From contig PNLP01000003.1 in the NCBI GenBank assembly GCA_013823135.1, forward strand, positions 1 through 64,000: DNA of 64,000 nt. The letters are read 5' to 3'. The stretch comes from Planctomycetaceae bacterium (GTDB lineage Bacteria; Planctomycetota; Planctomycetia; Gemmatales; Gemmataceae). This document shows, piece after piece, positions 32,712-41,467 of the stretch; the stretch's first letter is position 1; each line of letters begins with the position of its first letter. A model generated the notes under the pieces. It was not told the DNA's origin and searched no databases. It was given only the letters and a program-made list of their open reading frames with translations. The position numbers and the translations under genes were made by a program.

Positions 32712-34250
32712 TTACAACACCTGCGACAACTCGTGCCAGCCAACGGCGTCGCCGAGAGCGTAGAGTACACCCAGCAGACCCAGTATCAACGCCCACCGCA
32801 TCACCGTCACGGAGCGTTGGAAGCGTCTCTCGCGTTCCGGTTCGCCGATCAGGCTCAGCAGGAACGCGACCCGCCGCGACATCGTCGAATGTTGCCACGC
32901 CCGCAACCAACCAAAGAAGCCCTTCACCAGTTGGCGGAACGACTGCCGCTCGGTTTCAGGTTCGGGGTCACCATGCGAATTCACCAGCCCAACGCGATCC
33001 AGTGCACGGACAAAAGTGCGGATACCGGTAGGGCACAATCCCTGCGCTCGATCCGGGTACACAGTTGTTTCGTCATGCCCCCTGCAGTCTGGGTTCATAC
33101 ACGACACCGCCCGGCAACCATACACGTCCGCCTGTCGCTCGCAACGTCGCGAGAGGTAACCGAACACTAGGAAGATGTAGATCGCGACGAGCATCACCGG
33201 CGGGAGCGCAATCCAGTCCTTCGCCCACTCGGGGAGTTTCACACCTGCTGCCCCAAGCTGCTGATCGAGCAATAACAGCACAGCCGCCAGCACGGTCATG
33301 CTGAGGCCCAGGAACAGAGCATACAGCCAGATGTGACCGTGCTTCGCGTGCCCGACTTCATGGCCGAACACGGCGTCGAGTTCGTCGGGCGGCAACTCGT
33401 CGAGAATTCGATCGGTGAAGATGACGTACCGCACCCGTGGTAGCAGCCCCACGATCATCGCGTTCGCGGTGGCCCCGTGCGTTGACCACAGCAGGAAGTC
33501 GGTACACCGAAAGTGCAAGCGTGCAGCCAGCGTTTCGAGGCGAGCGCGATGCACGCCGACTGGCATCGACTTTAGCCCCAACAGTGGTTTGATGAGCAGC
33601 GGCATAAACAGGATGAGCACAGGAACCACTGCCACCGACGCGAGGCGATACCCGTCTGTCTGCGTGAGATCGGGGGCGAACCGCGCCAGCGTCTGCTGTG
33701 TGACGAACAGCACGACTGGCAACATCACCATGAGCGCGAACTGCCGGAGGTGGTGTAAGAAGTACCCGATGCGAGTGAAAAAGGATCGCGTCACCGGCCC
33801 GAGGACGCTTGTCTGGTGGATCGTTCGTTCGGCATCGAAGTACACCGTCCATGCCGCGAAAAGGATGGCGAAGTATGGCGCGGGGACCAGCAACTCCGCA
33901 AACGGCGCGAGCAGGAATTCCGATTCGTGGGTATCGAAAACCACGAACGTCCGCTGTACGAACCAACCCCACCCAAACACGAAGATACACATCGCGACCA
34001 GTCCCATGTTCGCGAAGAGCATGATGCGTCGGATGCGGATGTAGGTCTCGGCAACCTCGGACTTGCGAGCCGGCGACGCGCGAAGAGTGCGAACCACCCA
34101 CGTCCGGAGAGTGATGGAGATTGACAGCGACAGGAACAGGGCGACGGCTGTGAACCCGACGGCGACGTTCACTCCGTCACCGATCAGCGGGGCGGGCCAC
34201 CTGACCGGCAGGCACGCGGCCGTGATTGCAAACACCAGGAGGATTGGCAT
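32712..34250 (-). CDS. M48 family membrane metallopeptidase
   Basis: This 512-residue protein has several transmembrane segments in the first 220 residues. The zinc motif HEVGH follows (in VFGHEVGHAKHGH), then two more membrane segments, and a RCERQADVYG element that supplies the third ligand region. This is the layout of HtpX/Ste24-like M48 peptidases involved in membrane protein quality control. Right after the ADxxG element lies an unusual Cys-rich insert (CRAVSCMNPDCRGHDE). The gene is 57 bp downstream of a degenerate helicase gene on the same strand. Confidence 0.88.
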   Translation of the reverse strand: MPILLVFAITAACLPVRWPAPLIGDGVNVAVGFTAVALFLSLSISITLRTWVVRTLRASPARKSEVAETYIRIRRIMLFANMGLVAMCIFVFGWGWFVQRTFVVFDTHESEFLLAPFAELLVPAPYFAILFAAWTVYFDAERTIHQTSVLGPVTRSFFTRIGYFLHHLRQFALMVMLPVVLFVTQQTLARFAPDLTQTDGYRLASVAVVPVLILFMPLLIKPLLGLKSMPVGVHRARLETLAARLHFRCTDFLLWSTHGATANAMIVGLLPRVRYVIFTDRILDELPPDELDAVFGHEVGHAKHGHIWLYALFLGLSMTVLAAVLLLLDQQLGAAGVKLPEWAKDWIALPPVMLVAIYIFLVFGYLSRRCERQADVYGCRAVSCMNPDCRGHDETTVYPDRAQGLCPTGIRTFVRALDRVGLVNSHGDPEPETERQSFRQLVKGFFGWLRAWQHSTMSRRVAFLLSLIGEPERERRFQRSVTVMRWALILGLLGVLYALGDAVGWHELSQVL

Positions 34251-34307
34251 ACCGGTAGTGTACGCCCTGGCGTGGCAAGTTTAACGGGGTGTTGTCGCGG
34301 GATGGGT

Positions 34308-36467
34308 TCAAACACGAGTAGTGCGAGGAACAACAGCAAAGCGGCCGACGGACTCGGTGGGGACTCGCTCGGCGAGCCATGCTGCGGCTCGATCCGCATC
34401 CCAGCCACTGGCCAGTTCGAAGTAAACGGCCGCGGTGAAGGCAGTGGCCCCGGTCCCGGAAACACGCTCGCGAACTCCTGGTTCGAGGTCGATCCAGGTG
34501 CTTTCGGCAGTCGAGCGTTCCACGTCGGGCCAGCAGGCGGTCACGTGGGTTTCTGTCTGCTCCCAGTGAACGGCGCCGAAGGGACGCAGGAGCACTTCAC
34601 CGAGTTGGTTAAACAGGAACGACTTGGCGTCTGCGATCGCTGCGGCACTCGGGAATGCCACTTCTGCCAGAGCCGTTTCGCCCGTGGAGTCGGTCAGAAA
34701 TCGAAGCTCAATCTCGGGTCGGTCAATCAGCGGTTCACGTGAGAAATTCCGACGCTGATCGGGAGTGGCGTGGAGGAGTCGGCATACAAGCCGGTCGCCT
34801 TCTGCTGCCCAGGTTTCGCGGTCGAGGTATCGAGCGATCCGCGTCGTGAATGGCGTTTCCACCGGGCGGCCATTGCGACCCGGCGTGTGCCGCGACGCCG
34901 ATCCGTTGAGGTGCGGCTTCGGGTCCTGGGCAGGGTCCGTGTTCCCGATCAGCACCCAGCGTGTTGCTAACTTCGCGAGATGAACGAAGTCGTGTTCCGC
35001 GAGTTCTTCTGCCTGATCGAGTATGAGCAAGTTGAATGCAGGACCGCGTTGATTTGAGCCATCACCCATGACCGGATCGACGTGCAGACTTCCCGGCGTT
35101 CCGATCACCACGGGGATCGTGGCCAAGAATTGCTTGGCAATCTCGTTCGCAGTTCGAGCTGTTTCAGCAGCACGCTCTTTCGTCTCAACGAGGGCCAGGG
35201 TTGCCGCGTACTGTATGCTCGCGAGATCGGTCGCGGTCGAAACGCCCAGAACTGTTGCGGAGGCGTCTGCCTCGGTCTGGATTCGATCTCGTTCAGCCGC
35301 GAGTATTGCCTCGCGGGATGCGTGGTCGGCTCTCCGTGCGGCTACTTCTGCGACAATCACTTGCTCGCGCTCGGCCGCACATGCCGTGGCAAGTTCCTCG
35401 CTCTTGGACTTCAGTGCGGTGGTACTGGCAAGAACAGCAGCGATGTCGGCTTCGAGTGATTTGATCTGTTTCTCGAGCTCGGCGGGAGTCGGGCCTGGCT
35501 TCGCGGTACCGATGAGTCTTGCAAAGAACCCAGGTTTTTTCGTTGCCTCCGCTGTGGATTCGACGAACTGACCGCGAACAGCGACGAGTGCCGCTTCTTT
35601 GTCTTTTAACCCCTGCGTCAACGCGTCGATTTCGGCCGTCAACCGAGCCGAATGTTGCTGATGAGCGGTTTGGAGGGCTACAAGTTTCGCGACGAATGGG
35701 GTGTCTGTTTCCGCTCGAACCACCGGTTCGAGGGTCGCTGCCTGAACTGCCAACTCAGCGATTTCCGCATCGAGTCGCGAGAGATTCCCACGTTGAGCGA
35801 TAAGCTTCTCAATTTGCGTCAGGCGAACGTCGGCAGCAGTCACGGCGGTCGCGGCATCCAGCTTCAGACGTTCAACTCGCCTCGCAAGTAGGGCGGCTGA
35901 AGTGAGTTTCGATACGAGCGGTGACGGCCGGACAGGGTTTTCGTCGTCCGCAAGCGCACGGGCCACGCAGCTTTCGTCGAGTTTCGCCAATCGCTCGGCC
36001 AGTCGGTCGGCCGCGTTCGGGTTCGGTGAAAGCACGAGGCAACGCCCAGATTCCGCAGTGGCAAGTTTCGCAATGGCGGCGACCAATCGCTCGCGTACGG
36101 CGAAGTCGGGTGCGTTGATGATGTAAATGTCCGGGCAGGCAGCAGCACGTGTCGCAGCCTCGGATTCGGCCAGCGTCAGGTCCGCAGTTGGGTGAGCGTG
36201 AGCGATGGGGTATGCCGGCAGTTCACCACTGCAAGCGGTGAGGCGAGCGAGGAACGAACGAACCGGGTCAGCCGGCAGTTCGTCGGTTGCAGGAGCTCGA
36301 ACGGGTGGTCGGGGTGCAAGGGTCAGGGACATCGGCTGAGCATCGCCTCGAAGGGCGGATTCCGGGTGTGCGTTCGTGTTGGTAGGGGGACCGCCAGCGA
36401 TGGTGGTCCTTGCACTCCCCAATTGGGGAAGTGGTTCGGCCGGGACTGTCGGCTCCCGGTCGGTCAT
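34308..36467 (-). CDS. Degenerate UPF1-like (SF1) helicase with internal coiled coil
   Basis: This 719-residue protein follows the plan of UPF1-like SF1 helicases but has lost key residues. IYIINAPDFAVRERL stands where the Walker A GxPGTGKT should be. It is followed by a motif Ia-like LVLSPNPNAADRLAERL and, after about 220 residues of coiled coil (roughly 190-410), by VVIGTPGSL, a Walker B-like LLILDQAEEL (instead of DEAxQ) and WVLIGNTDPAQD (instead of GDxxQ). A Pro-rich N-terminus precedes it. ATP hydrolysis is therefore unlikely. It may be a scaffold or nucleic-acid-binding pseudo-enzyme. The frame is intact over its full length, arguing against a pseudogene. Confidence 0.7.
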   Translation of the reverse strand: MTDREPTVPAEPLPQLGSARTTIAGGPPTNTNAHPESALRGDAQPMSLTLAPRPPVRAPATDELPADPVRSFLARLTACSGELPAYPIAHAHPTADLTLAESEAATRAAACPDIYIINAPDFAVRERLVAAIAKLATAESGRCLVLSPNPNAADRLAERLAKLDESCVARALADDENPVRPSPLVSKLTSAALLARRVERLKLDAATAVTAADVRLTQIEKLIAQRGNLSRLDAEIAELAVQAATLEPVVRAETDTPFVAKLVALQTAHQQHSARLTAEIDALTQGLKDKEAALVAVRGQFVESTAEATKKPGFFARLIGTAKPGPTPAELEKQIKSLEADIAAVLASTTALKSKSEELATACAAEREQVIVAEVAARRADHASREAILAAERDRIQTEADASATVLGVSTATDLASIQYAATLALVETKERAAETARTANEIAKQFLATIPVVIGTPGSLHVDPVMGDGSNQRGPAFNLLILDQAEELAEHDFVHLAKLATRWVLIGNTDPAQDPKPHLNGSASRHTPGRNGRPVETPFTTRIARYLDRETWAAEGDRLVCRLLHATPDQRRNFSREPLIDRPEIELRFLTDSTGETALAEVAFPSAAAIADAKSFLFNQLGEVLLRPFGAVHWEQTETHVTACWPDVERSTAESTWIDLEPGVRERVSGTGATAFTAAVYFELASGWDADRAAAWLAERVPTESVGRFAVVPRTTRV

Positions 36468-36738
36468 CTCCGCACCCCCGACAAAGGAGAGCGGTGTGGC
36501 ATCATCGGTACTGGCTCACGGCGACATCCTGCCCGGTCTCGACGGACTAACTCACTGATGGAGAAACGCTTGCTTCCGACCACCTTGCGCCCGGTGCTGT
36601 TTGAACGCGGGCGTTTGTTTAAACTTCCACGAGTATAGACGCGGATCAGCAGGGAAGCTATCCCACACCCAAATTTCATGATGACAACAAAATTCCTCTC
36701 CCGGTAGACACCTGCGACCACCTTGCTTGCCAAGACAA

Positions 36739-38574
36739 TCACGGGCTCACCTTCGACACATCCACAGCCGGTCGGGCAGTCAGCGCTCGCAGCACGGGAA
36801 GCAGCGGGGCGAATGACTTCTCCTCGTGCCAACTGTGGTCCGTGATCTTCACGTGCCCAGGCCCAACGCCACTCATCCCAAGTGTGGCGTCCAGCGGCAC
36901 CCACTGCCCGCCGGCGTACACCTCGAACCACATGTGGTACGCCAGGTAAGGCTTACCGCCCTGCCCCGGAGCATAGACCACACCCAGTGCCGTTCGAGAG
37001 GGCACGCCCACAGCCCGGCACATAGCGGCGGACAGCATGGCGTATTCGGTGCAGTCGCCGCTCAGGTTCTTCGCGACGTTATCGGCGGTTGCCATCGCCT
37101 GCGAGAACTCGAACGCCTTCATGTTCGCCTTCACCCATCGCTCGATCGCGACCGCCTTGTCCCAGGCCGTCGCGTTGGCTGGCAGCCCGGCCACGGCCTT
37201 CGCGGCGTGTGCCTTCACGGCATCGTTATCCCAGTTGATGAAGAAGCTACTGCCAAGGAACTCCTTGCCGGGGGGCGGTTCCGCTGCCGCGTCCTTGACG
37301 GGCCCGTGGCTCGCGGATACGTGCAACTCAAACGTCTTCGTCTTCTCGTCGAGGTTCTTCACAACTTGCCGGCTATCGGCGGCGAATACCGTTGTCGGGT
37401 CGTCATCCCGCGGAATCATCACCTTGTAGACGACTGAACCCTTGCCGTGTATTCCCGGAATTTCGCGATCCAGCCGGATTGATTGAACATTGAAGACCTC
37501 GACGGGCCGGGTAACCGCGGCTGTCGCGGCCTCTTTCGTCGTTCGGAGGAATGTTAATCGCCCCCCGAGCGCCGGGAAGTCGGTCTCCATCATCAGCGGC
37601 TCGAACGTCTCGGCATCGACCCAGGTTGTCGAGGCCGGCAACTTCACCTTGCCGATCGGTTCCGGCTTGGTGACGAAACGAAGCAATTTCTGGGCCGCGG
37701 ATTTATCCCACAGGGCACGGGATTCTTCCCCCTCGAAGGTCAGCGTCGTTTTCACAACCCGGTTCACGGTCGGGATATATGACGGGTACTCGTGCGATTC
37801 ACCCGCCTTGAGTTTCAACTCCTTGAAGAGCTTCGGCTCGCGGACGAGGCCCACAACCCCGTCGATCCAATAAGTGTCACTCGCCCCCGCTGCCGCTCCG
37901 TCGCCCCGAACCGAGAGCTTCTTCCCTTTCTTGGGGGGTTGCTCAAGTTCGACGGTTCCCGTCAGCGCGAGAGCCTGATCTTTCCCCAAACCTTGCCGCA
38001 TTGATGTAATCAATACCTCACCGGCGTTCGTCTCGACAGTCGATTCTTCGCCCCATTGAGTAACCGGACTGCCAAACCGCGAAACTGTTAGGTTCAGGTA
38101 ACGAACGCCGACTGCGAAGGATTTGCCGTTCTTCTCCATTTCCTTCGCGGCCCAGTTCACGTACCCGACGCGCTGGCCCTCAACGCCGACCGCGAACCAG
38201 TAATCGAAGATCGGTTTCTCATCCTTACCCGCGGCGGGTTGCGTACCCGGAGGCGGAACGTTGAGAATCCCGTGTGCCGTTTGGGGGATGGTCGTGGGGC
38301 TGGGTTGCTTGGGTTCTGTCGTTTGTGTGGTCGCGAAGACGGCACCCTTCCCGCCCGGCCGGATCACGATGAACCCGGCCTTCTCGTCTGGCCCAGGCGT
38401 CGCGGGTTGCCCCCCAGGCGAGCTGCTCCCGGACGGCAGGTTCTCCACACCCTTCCCGCCCGGTCGGATGATGAACTTGCCGGGTGGGTTGTTCGACGCC
38501 CCTGATGGTGGCTGTGCGGCCACGAACCAAGAAACAGAAAGAAGGAACAGGCACGGGGGAAGCCAAATTCGCAT
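36739..38574 (-). CDS. Exported transglutaminase-like protein
   Basis: This 611-residue protein has a signal peptide (to about VAAQP, residue 21). A Pro/Gly-rich region follows with two copies of RPGGKG (37-42 and 72-77), then a large beta-rich middle. A C-terminal transglutaminase-like domain has catalytic Cys in GDCTEYA, His in YHMWFEVY and Asp in LDATL, the papain-like triad of bacterial transglutaminase-superfamily peptidases. It is probably a periplasmic protease or amidase. Start 38574 is chosen for the signal peptide over 38604. It is divergent from the gene at 38995. Confidence 0.86.
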   Translation of the reverse strand: MRIWLPPCLFLLSVSWFVAAQPPSGASNNPPGKFIIRPGGKGVENLPSGSSSPGGQPATPGPDEKAGFIVIRPGGKGAVFATTQTTEPKQPSPTTIPQTAHGILNVPPPGTQPAAGKDEKPIFDYWFAVGVEGQRVGYVNWAAKEMEKNGKSFAVGVRYLNLTVSRFGSPVTQWGEESTVETNAGEVLITSMRQGLGKDQALALTGTVELEQPPKKGKKLSVRGDGAAAGASDTYWIDGVVGLVREPKLFKELKLKAGESHEYPSYIPTVNRVVKTTLTFEGEESRALWDKSAAQKLLRFVTKPEPIGKVKLPASTTWVDAETFEPLMMETDFPALGGRLTFLRTTKEAATAAVTRPVEVFNVQSIRLDREIPGIHGKGSVVYKVMIPRDDDPTTVFAADSRQVVKNLDEKTKTFELHVSASHGPVKDAAAEPPPGKEFLGSSFFINWDNDAVKAHAAKAVAGLPANATAWDKAVAIERWVKANMKAFEFSQAMATADNVAKNLSGDCTEYAMLSAAMCRAVGVPSRTALGVVYAPGQGGKPYLAYHMWFEVYAGGQWVPLDATLGMSGVGPGHVKITDHSWHEEKSFAPLLPVLRALTARPAVDVSKVSP

Positions 38575-38994
38575 GGCGGAACCGCCGGTCTTGTGAAGCA
38601 ACAAAGAGAAGCCGTCGAGGAGATAACGCAGCGAAGGTTACCGCGTTGGGCCATCGCGACACCGCTTTGCCACCGTTCTCCTGAATTTCTTCGACCCATG
38701 AACGATTCGAGCTTACCCGTTTATTGGCGTTGTGCCATCCCCAGGTCCGGCAATCCCGTTCCGAGCGGTCAGGCCCGTAAAACCAGAACACACGGGGAGA
38801 TCGCCAGTTTCGCGCTTTTTGGGCATCGGGATGGGTATAATTACCGCGGCATGGACGCCAACGACGCCAAACAGGGATTATGTTTCTGTATTCGATAGCC
38901 CGGGTTCCCTACCCGACGCCGCACGCCAAGACGCGACACCCAGAAGTTCCAGTTATCCGGGCAGAGCTTTTCCCCTTGTCGCGGGGCGTGATCC
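38575..38994. other. Divergent intergenic region with a TATAAT box
   Basis: This 420-bp region contains a perfect TATAAT at 38836-38841 on the plus strand, about 150 bp upstream of the gene at 38995, with no good -35 box. A 15-codon open frame (ATG 38851 to TAG 38898) begins just after the expected start site. No other gene is convincing. Confidence 0.4.
38836..38841 (+). promoter_or_regulatory. Perfect -10 box upstream of the 38995 gene
   Basis: TATAAT stands out in GC-rich surroundings. The -35 region about 17 bp upstream (GCGCTT) is poor. It would give a leader of about 145 nt. Confidence 0.35.
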
Positions 38995-39630
38995 ATGAAT
39001 TCGGACAGTCTGGCTACTCACCTCTCAACGAATCGCTACGGCGAGTTCGCCCTGACAGACGCCATCCGCCCCGGTCGGGGTGTACCCATCCGTCCCCGGG
39101 AAGGCTACCGGATCGATGTGTATCGCGACCTGAAGGCGAAGATCCGTCTCCCGATACTCTCGGCTGCGGTTTCGTCGGAACGCCTCTTCGACACGTTCCT
39201 CGCGCTGCTGGAACCGCTCGGCGAGGAAGTCCACGTCGTGCTCGAAAGCAGCCACGACGGCAACCGCGAGCACACCGACCTGCGGCGCGACCACATTGAC
39301 ACGCCGGTTCTGGCGAGCTACCTGTGTGAGTTCGAGGAACTCCTCACGAACGACGGTTGCACGGGCGTGGCGATCATGGCACCCGGTCAGGCGGTTGAGG
39401 TGCAGTTCGACGAACACAAGCTGTTCCACATCTACGCCGCGAACTTGAAGCCGTTTCGCCGCGTTCTGAAGCGCGCAGGCGTTCGTCGTCGGAAGGTGCT
39501 CCCGCTTATCTCGGAGGCCGAGCACCTTCACCACACGACGGAAGGTTATGCCGAGGAGTTTCAGCAACTGGCGATGCGGCTGGGCGTCGGCGATTTCGAC
39601 AGCGTTCTGAGCGACTCGGACGGGTGGTAA
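38995..39630 (+). CDS. Conserved-looking soluble protein of unknown function
   Basis: I do not recognise this 211-residue protein. It has no signal peptide or membrane segment. It is mixed alpha/beta with an acidic centre (VVLESSHDGNREHTDLRRDHIDTP), a strand GVAIMAPGQAVEVQFDEHKLF and a helical, His-rich C-terminus (EAEHLHHTTEGYAEEF). Base composition and codon use fit neighbouring genes, and the frame is complete. It is followed by two palindromes and converges on the next gene. Confidence 0.72.
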   Translation: MNSDSLATHLSTNRYGEFALTDAIRPGRGVPIRPREGYRIDVYRDLKAKIRLPILSAAVSSERLFDTFLALLEPLGEEVHVVLESSHDGNREHTDLRRDHIDTPVLASYLCEFEELLTNDGCTGVAIMAPGQAVEVQFDEHKLFHIYAANLKPFRRVLKRAGVRRRKVLPLISEAEHLHHTTEGYAEEFQQLAMRLGVGDFDSVLSDSDGW

Positions 39631-39640
39631 CCAGTTAGCG

Positions 39641-39690
39641 GCAGCCCCAGCGGGGCTGCATATCCGACACCACGGGGATAAACCCCGTGG
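39641..39690. terminator. Two tandem hairpins between convergent genes
   Basis: GCAGCCCC/GGGGCTGC (39641-39659, 3-nt loop) and CCACGGGG/CCCCGTGG (39670-39690, 5-nt loop) fill the 71-bp gap between converging genes. They probably act as bidirectional transcription barriers, though T tracts are lacking. They look like the recurrent CCCC/GGGG intergenic hairpins of this genome. Confidence 0.5.
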
Positions 39691-39701
39691 CACACCGACA
39701 A

Positions 39702-41099
39702 TCACGGCAGCGGCAAGTCCTTGAACTCGAACGTCACCTCGTGAGTCACTGAGAGCCATTCGTTTACAACCAGCTTCACCGGCGGGCCGAGCTTGATCGG
39801 CTTCCCGGTGCGGCGGTCGTTCGTGTTGAACGGCAGAGTGATCTGAACCGACGACCCGTTGTTGTTGATGTTGTTCGGCCCGTAGGTCTGGTACTTGTTC
39901 CCCGCTGCGTCGAACAGTTCGAGCTTGCTCCAGGCCGAGTTGCTCCAGTTGTAATCCTGCTGGTTGTCGTCGTTAGCACCGAGTTTCTTCAGGGTCACGT
40001 CAAGCACGTACGTCCCCTTGGCGTTCGCGTCTTCTACGAGGGTGCCAAAATCCATCTCGACGGTGCGGCCAACGAAGGTCTTCGACTTGATTTTGAGCGG
40101 ATCGGTAATCGCGATCTCGGGAGTGACCCCGGAAAGGAGAATGATGCCGATCTTCCCCTTGAGCGACTTGATGGTGGTTGCCGAAGCGCCTCCGCCCGTG
40201 CGGTTCAGGTTCACGTTGCCGTAGGTGTTGTGCCCCCGCATCCCGCGATTCTCGTAATACGACTGCCGGTTGTTGGGATCCTTGGGTGGCAACAGGCTGT
40301 TGCCGTTCTCGTCAACGGCACTGATGACTTCCGCCTGCGTGACGCCGAGCATGGGGTTCTTCGGTTCCGATTGAATCTGGAACTGCAAGCTCATGTTCTC
40401 GTGCCGGTTCGCCCCGCCGCCCCGCCGGTTGATGCCGGAGAGTTGCACGCTCTTGTTCGAGTGGATGTTCGTCGCCAGGAAGCGGAACGGCCCGGCATAC
40501 GCCACGTGGGGGTTGATCGTGTCCTGGTTGTAGACGCGGATGGTCTCGTCGTCGTATTCCGCAAAGACCACGCAACCGCTCGCGGCAGCAACCTTGTCGA
40601 TGGCGACCCAGAACGGGGCGTTGTCGAACTCGAAGTCGTGTCGCGGTTCGCCGACTCCCGTGTTCCCGCCGTATTCGATCTTGTACCCGGTTTGCTTGGA
40701 AATCTCCTCCAGCGTGTCCTTCACCGACTTCTGCTTCACGGCCAGCGTGACTCGCTTCGGGGAGATGAGGCGGTCGATTTCCATCTTGCGAACAAGAACC
40801 GCAAGCCGGCGTTGAACCTCGGGGCTCTCAGTCGAGAGCATCGCCGACTTCATTCCTGGGAGTGCCTTCTCGCCCAATGTGGCGAGGTCGCGCCCGGCCT
40901 TCTCGCGTGCGCGGTAGTCGTCGGACCCCAGATCCGCGATGAGTTGGGCAACCTTGGGATCAACCTTCGTTGCCACCACAGGAGGAGTTGGTGCCTCAAT
41001 CGGCGGAAGCGAGGCGGGTTTCTCGTTCGCTCCGATTCCGACTCCGACAACCCCGGTCATCAGCATTGCAGCGATGACCCAAGTCGATGTGCGTCGCAT
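39702..41099 (-). CDS. Exported protein of unknown function with N-terminal HEAT-like segment
   Basis: This 465-residue protein has a signal peptide (MRRTSTWVIAAMLMTGVVGVG, ending near GIGAN). A short HEAT-like segment follows (IADLGSDDYRAREKAGRDLATLGEKALP), a common planctomycete module. A domain near 120-190 (VTLAVKQKSVKDTLEEISKQTGY) resembles the secretin/TonB short N-terminal domain in strand pattern. The rest is beta-rich and Asn/Gly-rich. Function is unknown; it is probably periplasmic. Confidence 0.76.
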   Translation of the reverse strand: MRRTSTWVIAAMLMTGVVGVGIGANEKPASLPPIEAPTPPVVATKVDPKVAQLIADLGSDDYRAREKAGRDLATLGEKALPGMKSAMLSTESPEVQRRLAVLVRKMEIDRLISPKRVTLAVKQKSVKDTLEEISKQTGYKIEYGGNTGVGEPRHDFEFDNAPFWVAIDKVAAASGCVVFAEYDDETIRVYNQDTINPHVAYAGPFRFLATNIHSNKSVQLSGINRRGGGANRHENMSLQFQIQSEPKNPMLGVTQAEVISAVDENGNSLLPPKDPNNRQSYYENRGMRGHNTYGNVNLNRTGGGASATTIKSLKGKIGIILLSGVTPEIAITDPLKIKSKTFVGRTVEMDFGTLVEDANAKGTYVLDVTLKKLGANDDNQQDYNWSNSAWSKLELFDAAGNKYQTYGPNNINNNGSSVQITLPFNTNDRRTGKPIKLGPPVKLVVNEWLSVTHEVTFEFKDLPLP

Positions 41100-41467
41100 G
41101 GGGTGCCTCAGGGATAGATCGGAGAGGTTGCTCGGACCGGGACTCGAATACCGAATCTAGCCTACCAGCGGGTTGGAGCAGTCTCAAGGGCGTGGTTACC
41201 CGACTGTTACCGGAATCCGATCGAAATTGTTCAAGTAGTCCCAGACGGAAAGCTGTGCGACTTGTGCCGAATGCGCCAGCGATGATACCTCATCATGAAG
41301 CCACACGGTCAATTGACCCCCGACACACCATTGAGGTTTCCTCGGGGCCAATCGACTTTGGCGTGATACCATACCCACCGTATCTCTCGCCTGTTCGCGA
41401 CTGGTTGGTTCCTCAACCAACAAGAGCGCTCGCCTGACGACGATCTCCACTTCAACCAGGACGTACC
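41100..41467. other. Divergent intergenic region
   Basis: 368 bp between divergent genes. A 7-bp hairpin (GTTGGTT/AACCAAC, 41404-41421) lies about 45 bp upstream of the plus-strand start. No consensus promoter was found. Confidence 0.4.

Noticed and set aside
34308..36467. Pseudogene call for the helicase-like gene
   Set aside because: The frame is intact for 719 codons with normal composition, so loss of ATPase motifs looks selected rather than decayed.
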